Shown here: positions 26,066 to 33,611 of the stretch, in pieces | How positions within the stretch are numbered: the stretch's first letter is position 1 | Layout: each line of letters opens with the position of its first letter | Notes under the pieces: model-generated | Told to the model about the DNA's origin: nothing | Databases searched by the model: none | What the model saw: only the letters and a program-made list of their open reading frames with translations | Assembly (NCBI GenBank): GCA_038255255.1 | Contig: JBBSLL010000026.1 | Span: forward strand, 1 to 46,602 | Source: JBBQNY01 sp038255255 | Lineage (GTDB): Bacteria; Pseudomonadota; Gammaproteobacteria; Xanthomonadales; Ahniellaceae | Direction of reading: 5' to 3' | DNA: 46,602 nucleotides | Position numbers and translations under genes: made by a program

Positions 26066-26489
26066 CAAAAGCCTCAGCCCATTTGCTTGGCGGGTGCGCG
26101 TGTACTGGGAAGATACGGACGCCGGCGGCGTGGTGTACCACGGCGCATATCTGCGCTTTTTCGAGCGCGCGCGCACCGAATATCTGCGCAGCCGCGGTGT
26201 CGCCCAGTCGAGGTTGCAGCGCGAGCGCGGCATCGTGTTCGCCATCGTGGGCATGGAACTGCACTTCGATGCGCCCGCGCGGCTCGACGACGAACTGGAG
26301 GCGAGCTGCGAACTTGTCGGACGCGGCGCTGTCACTCTCCGGTTCAACCAGACACTGCACCGGGTGGGCGATAATGCGCGGATCGCGCGCGCGTCCGTCC
26401 GCGCGGCCTGCCTCGATGCTGCACGTTTCAAGCCGTGCGCCATCCCCGATGACGTTCTCGACACACACATTGCTGGAGTTTCTGGATGA
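25986..26489 (+). CDS. ybgC: Tol-Pal-associated acyl-CoA thioesterase YbgC
   Basis: YbgC is a hotdog-fold acyl-CoA thioesterase coded with the Tol-Pal system. The core begins RVRVYWEDTDAGGVVYHGAY, with the catalytic Asp and His of this family, and continues FFERARTEYLRSRG; from there it matches E. coli YbgC in length. The start is unclear. The upstream frame, about 36 codons from GTG 25986 (AAGG at 25979-25982), lies within or just after a palindromic repeat. TTG 26049 lies inside the repeat. GTG 26094 comes just before the conserved core and would give a shortened N-terminus. The 25986 start is reported because it is the only one with a fair ribosome binding site. The last codon overlaps tolQ (ATGA), so the operon is coupled. 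Confidence 0.88.
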   Translation: MRGSLSEPLAPHPALRATFSPLSRGEGKSLSPFAWRVRVYWEDTDAGGVVYHGAYLRFFERARTEYLRSRGVAQSRLQRERGIVFAIVGMELHFDAPARLDDELEASCELVGRGAVTLRFNQTLHRVGDNARIARASVRAACLDAARFKPCAIPDDVLDTHIAGVSG

Positions 26490-27172
26490 ATGGTGAACTC
26501 GACATACTCGGCCTGATCCTGGGCGCGAGCCTGCCGGTCAAGCTCGTGATGGCCGTGTTGCTGGGCGCCTCGGTTGCATCGTGGGCCATCATTTTCCGCA
26601 AGAAAGCCATGCTCGATCGGGCCACGCGGGAGGCCGACGACTTCGAGGAACGCTTCTGGTCGGGGGCCGACCTTGCTTCCCTCTTCAAGGAACTCTCGGC
26701 CCGCGGCGACCGCATCGGCGGCCTCGCCGCGGTGTTCACCGAGGGCTTCCGCGAGTTCACGCGCCTGCGCCAGCGCAAGTCGATGAATCCCGACACCGTG
26801 GTCGAGGGCGCGCAGCGTGGCATGCGGGTGACCCTGACCCGCGAGATCGACAAGCTGGAGCAGAGCCTCGAGTTCCTCGCGACGGTGGGATCCACCAGCC
26901 CGTACGTCGGCCTGTTTGGCACGGTCTGGGGCATCATGATCGCGTTCCAGGGCCTCGCCAGCGTGCGCGAAGCGACCATCGCGATGGTCGCGCCGGGTAT
27001 CTCGGAAGCGCTGATCGCCACCGCGATGGGCCTGTTCGCCGCGATTCCCGCGGTCATCGCCTACAACCGCTACTCGACCAAGGTCGATCGCCTGCACTCG
27101 CGCTACGACAATTTCCGCGAGGAGTTCTCGACGATCCTGCAGCGGCAGGTGCACGCCGATGACCATGCTTGA
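26486..27172 (+). CDS. tolQ: Tol-Pal system proton-channel subunit TolQ
   Basis: TolQ is the inner membrane MotA/ExbB-family subunit that, with TolR, converts proton motive force into movement of TolA. The 228-residue protein has three membrane segments: near residues 15-35 (LPVKLVMAVLLGASVASWAI), 130-155 (VGSTSPYVGLFGTVWGIMIA) and 168-190 (ISEALIATAMGLFAAIPAVI). The large cytoplasmic loop lies between the first two. ATG 26486 overlaps the end of ybgC. The usual tight junction with tolR is broken here by a 192-base gap holding GTAGAGC-family palindromes. Confidence 0.96.
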   Translation: MNGELDILGLILGASLPVKLVMAVLLGASVASWAIIFRKKAMLDRATREADDFEERFWSGADLASLFKELSARGDRIGGLAAVFTEGFREFTRLRQRKSMNPDTVVEGAQRGMRVTLTREIDKLEQSLEFLATVGSTSPYVGLFGTVWGIMIAFQGLASVREATIAMVAPGISEALIATAMGLFAAIPAVIAYNRYSTKVDRLHSRYDNFREEFSTILQRQVHADDHA

Positions 27173-27188
27173 CGCTCCGATGGCTTTT

Positions 27189-27306
27189 GTAGAGCCGAGC
27201 TGCGCTCGGCTGCTCGCCCTCGGCGCAAGCCGAGGGGAGCGCAGCTCCGCTCTACGGGGTGTCCGGGGGTTCAGGGCAAGCAGAGCGGAGCGCAGCTCCG
27301 CTCTAC
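27189..27306. repeat. GTAGAGC-family palindromes between tolQ and tolR
   Basis: A composite repeat at 27189-27255 (ends GTAGAGCCGAGC and GCTCCGCTCTAC) contains hairpins GCCGAGC-tgc-GCTCGGC, CCTCGGC-gcaa-GCCGAGG and GGAGC-gca-GCTCC. A second single hairpin lies at 27281-27306 (AGAGCGGAGC-gca-GCTCCGCTCT). Together they fill most of the gap between two genes that normally touch. In the mRNA they would fold into several strong hairpins. Confidence 0.85.
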
Positions 27307-27364
27307 GGGGCCGGTTCGATCCGGTCATTTGCGCCAACCCCGCACGACCGCGGAGCACGTCCCG

Positions 27365-27805
27365 ATGGGCATGAGCACTTCTTCGCGCGGCAGCACCCGG
27401 CGTCGGCGCGCGATGGCCGACATCAACGTCGTGCCCTATATCGACGTGATGCTGGTGCTGCTGATCATCTTCATGGTGACCGCTCCGCTTCTCAACCTCG
27501 GCATTGACATCGAGCTGCCAAAATCGGACGCGCGCAAGCTCGAGCAGCAGAAGGAGCCGGTCCTGGTCAGCGTCGCGCAGGATGGCGCCATGTACCTGAC
27601 GCTGGGCATCGGCGAGCGCGAGTCAGTGGATTCCGAAACGCTCAGGACCAAGGTATCCGCCTTCATCCGGCAGAACCCGCAGGTGCCGGTGCTGGTGGCG
27701 GGCGACGGACGCACCGACTACGACACGGTCTACCAGGCGATGGTGCTGCTGCAGCAGGCCGGCGCGCCCCGCGTGGGGCTCATGAGCCAACCCTTAGATA
27801 AATGA
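27365..27805 (+). CDS. tolR: Tol-Pal system subunit TolR
   Basis: TolR is the ExbD-family partner of TolQ. The 146-residue protein has a basic cytoplasmic N-terminus (SSRGSTRRRRAMADINVVPY). One membrane helix follows (YIDVMLVLLIIFMVTAPLLN) whose aspartate is the proton-handling residue of the family, and then a periplasmic domain ending MVLLQQAGAPRVGLMSQP. ATG 27365 was chosen because GGAG at 27352-27355 is nine bases ahead; ATG 27371 is six bases further on. It lies 192 bases after tolQ with palindromic repeats in the gap, and 73 bases before tolA. Confidence 0.95.
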   Translation: MGMSTSSRGSTRRRRAMADINVVPYIDVMLVLLIIFMVTAPLLNLGIDIELPKSDARKLEQQKEPVLVSVAQDGAMYLTLGIGERESVDSETLRTKVSAFIRQNPQVPVLVAGDGRTDYDTVYQAMVLLQQAGAPRVGLMSQPLDK

Positions 27806-27878
27806 AGGCAGCTGACGGGTTTCGAACTCACGCCCGCGCCCAGCGGTCCACTGTTCTCCAGGCCTCCGCATCGACCCG

Positions 27879-28781
27879 ATGAGAACCGATTCCGCCGACA
27901 CTCGCCTCGAACCCGTGCCCGCGAAAGCGCAGGCGCGCGCGCTCGGCTGGTCGCTGGCCATCCACTTCGTGATCCTGGCGCTGTTGTTCGTGGGCATGCG
28001 CTGGTCCCAGTCCCAGAAACCGCTGAGCGTGGCGGGGCCGATCGTGGAGGCATCGCTGGTGATCGATCCCGATGCCAAGACGCCGCCTGCTCCCAAACCG
28101 AAGCCGAAGCCCACGCCGCCCAAGCCGAAGCCCAAACCGGAGCCGGTGCCGGAGACGCCCAAGCCGCCTGAGCCGGAGCCCGAGCCGGAAGCGCCGCCAC
28201 CGCCGGCAGACGACTTGCGTGACCAGGAAATGGTCGACGAACTCGGTCTGCTTGAAGAGGCTGATCGCGAGCGCGAGGAAGAGGAGCTGCGACGCCGCGA
28301 ACAGATCGAACTCGAGGAGATCGAGCGGATGGAGCGCGAGCGCCGCCAGCAGGATCGCCGGCGCGAAAGACAGGAGCAGCTCGAGGACATCGAGCGCGAG
28401 CGGCGCGAGGAAGAGGAGCGTCGCATGGATGAATTGCTGGAGGAGGAGCGTGCCGCGGAAGGCGCGCCGCGTCCGGGCAACGAAGGCGTGGACGAATCCC
28501 TGCTCGCGCAATATGCGATGGCACTCAGCCAGGTCATCGAGAGCAACTGGACGCGCCCCGACACCGTGCCGCTCGGCATGAAGTGCAAAATCGTGATCAT
28601 CCAGGCGCCCGGCGGCGAGGTGGTCGGGGCCCGGGTGGATCCGAGCTGCCCGTATGACGAGATCGGGCGCCGTTCGCTCGAAGCCGCAGTCATGAGGGCC
28701 TCTCCGTTGCCCTACAACGGCTTCGAGGACGTGTTCGATCCGCAACTTAATCTCACGTTTACACCCGACGACCGATACTGA
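27879..28781 (+). CDS. tolA: Tol-Pal system energy-transducing protein TolA
   Basis: TolA links the TolQR motor to TolB and Pal across the periplasm. The 300-residue protein has a cytoplasmic leader; one membrane helix near residues 24-43 (GWSLAIHFVILALLFVGM); a proline-lysine spacer (PKPKPKPTPPKPKPKPEP); a highly charged alpha-helical rod of Glu, Arg and Asp (residues 110-205); and the C-terminal TolA domain (SLLAQYAMALSQVIESNW, then AVMRASPLPYNGFEDVFD). The rod is shorter than in E. coli TolA (421 residues), and the Ala/Lys-rich E. coli pattern is replaced by Glu/Arg. The start at ATG 27879 fits the helix position. Confidence 0.94.
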   Translation: MRTDSADTRLEPVPAKAQARALGWSLAIHFVILALLFVGMRWSQSQKPLSVAGPIVEASLVIDPDAKTPPAPKPKPKPTPPKPKPKPEPVPETPKPPEPEPEPEAPPPPADDLRDQEMVDELGLLEEADREREEEELRRREQIELEEIERMERERRQQDRRRERQEQLEDIERERREEEERRMDELLEEERAAEGAPRPGNEGVDESLLAQYAMALSQVIESNWTRPDTVPLGMKCKIVIIQAPGGEVVGARVDPSCPYDEIGRRSLEAAVMRASPLPYNGFEDVFDPQLNLTFTPDDRY

Positions 28782-28857
28782 CGATCGGCTTCGGGGTGCA
28801 AGTGGCATGCCCCGACGCTCCATCGGCAACTCTCAAACAAGGCGCAGGAAGACACGC

Positions 28858-30165
28858 ATGTCCAGAATTCTCGCAACATTCCTGCTCGGGCTGCTGGCCA
28901 GCGTGCAGGCGTTCGCACAGGGCCTCGACATCGAGATCGTCGGCGGCACGCCGTCGGCGCTGCCCATCACGATCGTGCCATTCGCGAACGAATCCAACGC
29001 GCTGCCCCCTGATACCGACATCGCGCAAGTGATTTCCGCCGACCTCAACCGCAGCGGCCAGTTTCGTTCGCTGCCCCGCCAGGACATCATCGAGAATCCT
29101 TCAGTCGGCGCCGACATCCGTTTCGACACCTGGCGCATGCTCAAGCAGGATTTCCTGGTGGTCGGGCGCCTCGTCGATGGCGAGGCGGGTTCCTACCGGA
29201 TCGAGTTCGAGCTGCACGACGTGGCCCGCCAGCAACGGCTGCTCGGCCTCGCGCTGTCGGCGCGTTCGGGTGACCTGCGCAGCGCGGCGCACCAGATCGC
29301 GGATCTCGTCTACGAAAAGATCACCGGGGTTCCGGGAGCCTTCTGGACGCGCATTGCCTACATCACGTCGAGTGGCGTCGGCGAGAATCGCAGTTTCGCG
29401 CTGATGGTGGCCGATTCCGACGGCTACAATCCGCAGAGCCTGCGCCGCTCCAGCCAGCCGCTGCTTTCTCCGGCGTGGTCGCCCGACGGGCGGCGCATCG
29501 CCTACGTTTCGTTCGAGCGGGGCAACTCGTCGATCGTCGTGCAGGACATTGCCACCGGATCGTTCCAGGTGGTCGCCTCGAACCGTGGCATCAACGGGGC
29601 ACCGGCCTTCTCCCCGGACGGTTCGAAGCTGGCGATGGCCCTGTCGGTCTCGGGCAACCTCGAGATCCACGTGATGGACCTCGCCTCGAGGCGCACGACC
29701 CAGATCACCCGGCACTTCTCGATCGACACCGAACCGCAATGGTCTTCCGACGGCCAGAGCATCTACTTCACGTCGGATCGCGCGGGCAAGCCGCAGATCT
29801 ACCAGGTGAGCTCCAGCGGAGGCTCGCCGAGCAGGCTCACCTTCAGCGGCGATTACAACTCTCGGGTCTCGGTCGGCTACGACGGCAAGCGGTTCGCGAT
29901 GGCACAAGGTAACCGGAATGTGTATCGTATCGCGGTGTTGGACCGCACCCGGGGCGGCGCAGGCGAGGTCAACGTGATCTCGCCGGGGCGGCTCGACGAG
30001 TCGCCGAGTTTTGCGCCGAACGCCAGCATGATCCTGTATGCGGCCCGGGAGGGCGGGCGCGGCGTGCTGTATTCGGTGTCGACTGACGGCCGGGTGCGAC
30101 AGCGACTGGTACTGGCGGACGGCGACGTTCGCGAGCCGGCGTGGTCGCCGCGCCGCTTACGCTGA
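28858..30165 (+). CDS. tolB: Tol-Pal system periplasmic beta-propeller TolB
   Basis: TolB is the soluble periplasmic protein that binds Pal and is remodelled by TolA. The 435-residue protein begins with a signal peptide (MSRILATFLLGLLASVQAFA, cleaved before QGLDIEI). An N-terminal alpha/beta domain follows (ALPITIVPFANES, ADLNRSGQFRSLPRQDII). Then comes a six-bladed propeller with repeated blades of the type LSPAWSPDGRRIAYVS, APAFSPDGSKLAMALS and EPQWSSDGQSIYFTSD. AGGAAG at 28846-28851 is six bases before ATG 28858, which decides this start over an upstream in-frame ATG at 28807 that would add a non-signal leader. Confidence 0.96.
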   Translation: MSRILATFLLGLLASVQAFAQGLDIEIVGGTPSALPITIVPFANESNALPPDTDIAQVISADLNRSGQFRSLPRQDIIENPSVGADIRFDTWRMLKQDFLVVGRLVDGEAGSYRIEFELHDVARQQRLLGLALSARSGDLRSAAHQIADLVYEKITGVPGAFWTRIAYITSSGVGENRSFALMVADSDGYNPQSLRRSSQPLLSPAWSPDGRRIAYVSFERGNSSIVVQDIATGSFQVVASNRGINGAPAFSPDGSKLAMALSVSGNLEIHVMDLASRRTTQITRHFSIDTEPQWSSDGQSIYFTSDRAGKPQIYQVSSSGGSPSRLTFSGDYNSRVSVGYDGKRFAMAQGNRNVYRIAVLDRTRGGAGEVNVISPGRLDESPSFAPNASMILYAAREGGRGVLYSVSTDGRVRQRLVLADGDVREPAWSPRRLR

Positions 30166-30264
30166 ACAGAGTCCGGCGCCCGGCGTCCGCGGATGCCCGC
30201 GGGGCCTCGATAGCCATTTAGAATTGCTTGCCCATTTTTTTAACAATCCCAAGGGGACCGCACC

Positions 30265-30780
30265 ATGAATACCACCACCCGCCTGCTGTTCGTGGCGCTG
30301 ATTGCCGCCGGCGTCGTCGGCTGCGCCAAGAAGACCCGCCCCGTCGTCGAGGAGCGCATTGAGCGTGACGACACGACCATGCGCACCGATCCCGTCGTGG
30401 ACAACGGCATGTACGGCCCGGAGGATCTCGATTCGGATGCCTGCCTGCGCCAGCGCGTCGTGTATTTCGATTACGACCAGTCCGACATCGGTGGGGAAGC
30501 CGGCGCCATCCTGGCCTGCCACGCCAAGTACCTCAAGGATCGCCCGAGCGCGATGGTGACGCTCGGCGGCCACGCCGACGAGCGCGGTTCGCGCGAATAC
30601 AACCTCGGTCTGGGCGAGCGCCGCGGCAATGCCGTCAGCTCCGCGCTGCAGGCGCAGGGCGGTTCGGGCTCGCAGCTCAACGTCGTGAGCTACGGTGAAG
30701 AGCAGGGCACCTGCTCCGACACGAGCGAGGATTGCTGGGCCAAGAATCGTCGCGTCGAAATCGCTTACACCGCGAAGTAA
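30265..30780 (+). CDS. pal: Peptidoglycan-associated lipoprotein Pal
   Basis: Pal is anchored in the outer membrane and binds peptidoglycan. The 171-residue precursor has a lipoprotein signal (MNTTTRLLFVALIAAGVVGC, lipid cysteine at residue 20), a short linker, and an OmpA-like domain (YFDYDQSDIGGEAGAILACH and GGHADERGSREYNLGLGERR), which carries the diaminopimelate-binding Asp and Arg. AAGGGGA lies before ATG 30265. A TAGAAT box at 30219-30224 in the 99-base gap after tolB may be an internal promoter giving extra pal transcript. A strong hairpin follows the stop codon at 30792-30830. Confidence 0.96.
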   Translation: MNTTTRLLFVALIAAGVVGCAKKTRPVVEERIERDDTTMRTDPVVDNGMYGPEDLDSDACLRQRVVYFDYDQSDIGGEAGAILACHAKYLKDRPSAMVTLGGHADERGSREYNLGLGERRGNAVSSALQAQGGSGSQLNVVSYGEEQGTCSDTSEDCWAKNRRVEIAYTAK

Positions 30781-30791
30781 GGCATGTCGTT

Positions 30792-30830
30792 CGGACGGCA
30801 TCCCCGCCCAGTGCGGGGATGCATCGTCCG
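30792..30830 (+). other. Strong hairpin between pal and cpoB
   Basis: CGGACG and GCATCCCCGC (30792-30807) pair with GCGGGGATGC and CGTCCG (30813-30830). The result is a 10-bp perfect upper stem with a 5-base loop and a 6-bp lower stem that shares one base. No T-tract follows. It starts 12 bases after the pal stop codon, where it could protect the abundant pal mRNA or reduce cpoB expression. The role is inferred. Confidence 0.55.
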
Positions 30831-30899
30831 GCCCCGGCGGACGCTGGGAGGCGGGGGCCGCTGGACCGTTTTGAATTCCCTCCCGACACGAGCAGAATC

Positions 30900-31823
30900 A
30901 TGGTCAACCAGCGGTATCAGAATTTTGTGGCGGCGGTCCTCGCGACCGCCGTTGTCGTTTTTCCGTCTGCGCTTGCCGCGCAGGATGGGCGCCTGAGCCT
31001 CGCCGAGCGCGTCGCACGCATGGAGCAGCAGCTCCAGGGTCAGCAGGGGGGCGCCACGCTCGAGCAGCTCAACCGCATCAATGAACTGCAGACCGAAGTG
31101 CAGGAGCTGCGCGGGGTCGTCGAACAGCAGCAGTTCGAGATCGAGAACCTGAAAAAGCGCGCGCGAGACCAGTTCGTGGATCTCGACACGCGCGTGAGCC
31201 GAATGGGTGGCGCCGCGGGTGCGGATGCCGCGCAGTCCGCTGCGGAGGCCGCGGAGGCCGGGCAGCCGCCCTACGCGACGGAACCGCAGGAAGGGTTCCA
31301 GGATGTCGCTCCCGCTGTCGATCCCTACGCTCCACCAAGAGGAGCTTCGACCGAACTTCGTGATCGCCGTCCACCGAGCGATGCCATCGAAGTCGCGCCG
31401 GTTCCTCCTCCTCCGAGCGGAGTTGCTGGCGCGGGGGAGAAAGCCGACTACGACGCGGCGCGTGCACTGCTCGATGCGGGGCAGTACGCCAGCGCCGCGC
31501 GGGCCTTTGCGGAGTTCGTGCGCAAGAACCCGAACGGCGAGCTCACTGCCAATGCCCTGTACTGGCTTGGCGAGTCCTACTACGTCACGCAGAACTTCCA
31601 GGTCGCGCTCGACACCTTCCGTGACCTGATCGCGCGCTTCCCGGAAAGCAACAAAGTTGCCGATGCAATGCTCAAGGTCGGCTACTGCCATTTCGAGCTG
31701 CAGCAGTTCGATGATGCCGAGATTGCATTGAACGAAGTCATCTCGCGATATCCCGACACCACCGTCGCGCGGCTTGCCCAGGGCCGCCTGCGCGCGCTGC
31801 AGACCGACCGCGGCTCGCGCTGA
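30900..31823 (+). CDS. cpoB: Cell division coordinator CpoB (YbgF)
   Basis: CpoB links the Tol system with PBP1B during septal peptidoglycan synthesis. The 307-residue precursor has a signal peptide (FVAAVLATAVVVFPSALAAQ). An N-terminal coiled coil forms the trimer (VARMEQQLQGQQGGATLEQL, then LRGVVEQQQFEIENLKKRAR). A proline-rich linker follows, and then a C-terminal TPR domain from about residue 185 (YDAARALLDAGQYASAARAF, ANALYWLGESYYVTQNFQVA). ATG 30900 gives the correct signal peptide. It is the last member of the ybgC-tolQRAB-pal-cpoB operon, 119 bases after pal with a strong hairpin between. Confidence 0.93.
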   Translation: MVNQRYQNFVAAVLATAVVVFPSALAAQDGRLSLAERVARMEQQLQGQQGGATLEQLNRINELQTEVQELRGVVEQQQFEIENLKKRARDQFVDLDTRVSRMGGAAGADAAQSAAEAAEAGQPPYATEPQEGFQDVAPAVDPYAPPRGASTELRDRRPPSDAIEVAPVPPPPSGVAGAGEKADYDAARALLDAGQYASAARAFAEFVRKNPNGELTANALYWLGESYYVTQNFQVALDTFRDLIARFPESNKVADAMLKVGYCHFELQQFDDAEIALNEVISRYPDTTVARLAQGRLRALQTDRGSR

Positions 31824-31837
31824 GCGTCTATGCTTTC

Positions 31838-31876
31838 CCCCTCTCCCTGCGGGAGAGGGGTAGGGGTGAGGGGCCG
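31838..31876. repeat. CCCTCTCCC-family palindrome between cpoB and queE
   Basis: CCCCTCTCCC (31838-31847) pairs with GGGAGAGGGG (31851-31860) over a 3-base loop. GTAGGGGTGAGGGG continues the pattern seen at 25974-25994, and TGCCCCGC follows at 31881. It is a shortened relative of the repeats at 462 and 25948. It lies in the gap before queE, and an in-frame ATG at 31830 reads through it, which could mislead start prediction. Confidence 0.7.
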
Positions 31877-31907
31877 ACCTTGCCCCGCAATTCAAGAACC
31901 GACTGAC

Positions 31908-32627
31908 GTGCATCCAGATCCCCAGTCCACCCAAGACAGGTCCATCGAATTCGATTCCGTTTCGGCAGGGACGGGCTCGGAAAACGCACCGCGCCTGCGC
32001 ATCACCGAAATATTCCATTCGCTGCAGGGCGAAGCGCGATCGAGCGGCTGGCCGACCGTGTTCGTCCGGCTGACGGGCTGCCCGCTCCGCTGCACGTATT
32101 GCGACACCGCGTATGCGTTCCACGGCGGCGAGTGGCGCACGTTCGAGGAAATCGTCGCGCAGGTGCGTGCCTTCGCCACGCGACGCGTGTGCGTTACCGG
32201 TGGCGAGCCGCTTGCGCAAAAGCGCTGCACCGACCTGCTTCGCGTTCTTTGCGACGAAGGATTCGAGGTGTCGCTGGAGACCGGCGGCGCCCACGACGTC
32301 GCATCCGTCGATTCGCGCGTCGCGAGGGTGGTCGATCTCAAGACGCCCGCATCTGGCGAGTGCGCGCGCAACCGGTGGGAAAACCTTCCACTGTTGAGCG
32401 CGCAGGACCAGGTGAAGTTCGTCCTCTGCGATCGCGGGGACTACGAATGGGCACGCGACATCGTCGTCACGCACACGCTGGCGAGGCGCTGCGAGGTGTT
32501 GTTTTCACCGAGTTACGGACAGCTCGCGCCCGCGGAACTCGCGCAGTGGATCCTCGATGACCGCCTCGACGTGCGGTTCCAGACGCAACTGCACAAGCAG
32601 CTCTGGGGCGAGGCTTCCGGTCGATGA
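31908..32627 (+). CDS. queE: 7-carboxy-7-deazaguanine synthase QueE
   Basis: QueE is a radical SAM enzyme that rearranges 6-carboxytetrahydropterin to 7-carboxy-7-deazaguanine on the way to queuosine. From GTG 31908 the protein has 239 residues. It shows LRITEIFHSLQGEARSSGWP, and the cluster motif C-x3-C-x2-C as CPLRCTYC. TGGEPLAQ (the SAM-contacting GGE motif) and the late DLKTPASGE follow. The first 28 residues are not conserved. The frame is open upstream through a palindromic repeat to ATG 31830, but the repeat-coded sequence does not look native, so GTG 31908 is preferred; no clear ribosome binding site supports either. The stop codon overlaps queC (ATGA), so the two steps are coupled. 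Confidence 0.9.
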   Translation: MHPDPQSTQDRSIEFDSVSAGTGSENAPRLRITEIFHSLQGEARSSGWPTVFVRLTGCPLRCTYCDTAYAFHGGEWRTFEEIVAQVRAFATRRVCVTGGEPLAQKRCTDLLRVLCDEGFEVSLETGGAHDVASVDSRVARVVDLKTPASGECARNRWENLPLLSAQDQVKFVLCDRGDYEWARDIVVTHTLARRCEVLFSPSYGQLAPAELAQWILDDRLDVRFQTQLHKQLWGEASGR

Positions 32628-33466
32628 GCCCGGGCACAGCAGTCAATGTCGAGGCGGGCCAACCGGGTGCCGCTGCCACACCACTTCACTGCGCCGTGGT
32701 GCTGCTGTCCGGCGGCATGGATTCGGCGGTAACGCTGGCGATCGCACGCGAACGCGGCTACGCCTGCCATGCGTTGAGCCTGGACTACGGCCAGCGGCAC
32801 GCCGTCGAGCTCGACGCGGCGCGCGAGGTGGCCTCGCGTCTCGGCGCCGCGGAGCACAAGGTTCTGAAGCTCGACTTGCGCGCTTTCGGCGGTTCGGCGT
32901 TGACCGCGGATATCGACGTGCCGGACCACGCGGCCGCAGTGCCGGGCCCGCTTGGCGCTGATGTGCCCGGGGAGCATCCCGATCGAATGCACACAGCTGC
33001 AGGCGCAGCCCTCGAAGAACACATCCCGGTGACCTATGTGCCGGCCCGCAACACCATCATGCTTGCGCTGGCGCTCGGCTGGGCGGAGGTCCTGGGCGCG
33101 CGCGCGATATTCGTCGGCGTAAACGCGGTGGACTATTCGGGTTATCCGGATTGCCGCCCCCAGTTCATCGAGGCCTTCGAGCGGATGGCACATCTCGCCA
33201 CGCGCGCTGGCGTGGAAGGGCATGGAATCGCCATCGAGGCGCCGCTCCAGATACTTTCCAAGTCGGAGATCGTGTCGGAAGGCGTGCGGCTCGGCGTCGA
33301 TTTCGCGATCACGGTGACGTGCTACCAGCCGAACCCGAAAGGGCTCGCGTGCGGTCGATGCGACGCGTGCGTGCTGCGCAGTGAGGGATTCGCAGCTGCA
33401 GGCGTGCCCGACCCCACGCGCTACGATGCAGCGGCAGCGGTTGTCCCTCGAGACCGCACTGCCTAA
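32624..33466 (+). CDS. queC: 7-cyano-7-deazaguanine synthase QueC
   Basis: QueC uses ATP and ammonia to turn the queE product into preQ0, the queuosine precursor. The 280-residue protein has the PP-loop LLSGGMDSAVTLAIARERG near residue 28, LDYGQRHAVELDAA, the conserved YVPARNTIMLALALGWAE and GVNAVDYSGYPDCRPQFIEA. A four-cysteine zinc site lies near the C-terminus (CYQPNPKGLACGRCDACVLR). The family is usually about 220-235 residues; here there is a longer N-terminus and an insert around residues 96-125 (DHAAAVPGPLGADVPGEH). ATG 32624 overlaps the queE stop codon. A hairpin follows at 33472-33492. Confidence 0.94.
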   Translation: MSPGTAVNVEAGQPGAAATPLHCAVVLLSGGMDSAVTLAIARERGYACHALSLDYGQRHAVELDAAREVASRLGAAEHKVLKLDLRAFGGSALTADIDVPDHAAAVPGPLGADVPGEHPDRMHTAAGAALEEHIPVTYVPARNTIMLALALGWAEVLGARAIFVGVNAVDYSGYPDCRPQFIEAFERMAHLATRAGVEGHGIAIEAPLQILSKSEIVSEGVRLGVDFAITVTCYQPNPKGLACGRCDACVLRSEGFAAAGVPDPTRYDAAAAVVPRDRTA

Positions 33467-33471
33467 ACTTG

Positions 33472-33492
33472 CCGGCCCGCATCGCGGGCCGG
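33472..33492 (+). terminator. Hairpin between queC and tRNA-Lys
   Basis: CCGGCCCGC (33472-33480) pairs with GCGGGCCGG (33484-33492) across a 3-base loop, six bases after the queC stop codon. The stem is very stable, but no T-tract follows. It probably ends the queE-queC transcript before the tRNA gene. Confidence 0.55.
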
Positions 33493-33510
33493 TGGCATCG
33501 CAGCTCGAAT

Positions 33511-33585
33511 GGGTCGTTAGCTCAGTGGTAGAGCTGCGGACTTTTAATCCGTAGGTCGCTGGTTCGAATCCAGCACGACCCACCA
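33511..33585 (+). tRNA. tRNA-Lys (anticodon UUU)
   Basis: A complete cloverleaf is visible. The acceptor stem is GGGTCGT with ACGACCC; the D arm contains AGCTCAGTGGTAGAGC; the anticodon stem GCGGA/TCCGT encloses the loop CTTTTAA with anticodon TTT at 33543-33545; and the T arm reads CTGGTTCGAATCCAG. The discriminator is A and the CCA end is encoded (33583-33585). It decodes AAA and AAG. It lies between queC and a decayed endonuclease fragment. Confidence 0.97.
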
Positions 33586-33611
33586 TTCGGCACGAGCCCT
33601 GGCGCAGCCGA

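Noticed and set aside
30181..30241. Intrinsic terminator between tolB and pal, suggested by the T-run near 30234-30241
   Set aside because: The GC-rich palindromes near 30188-30203 are more than 30 bases from the T-run, so no stem directly precedes it. Pal is expected to be coexpressed with tolB.
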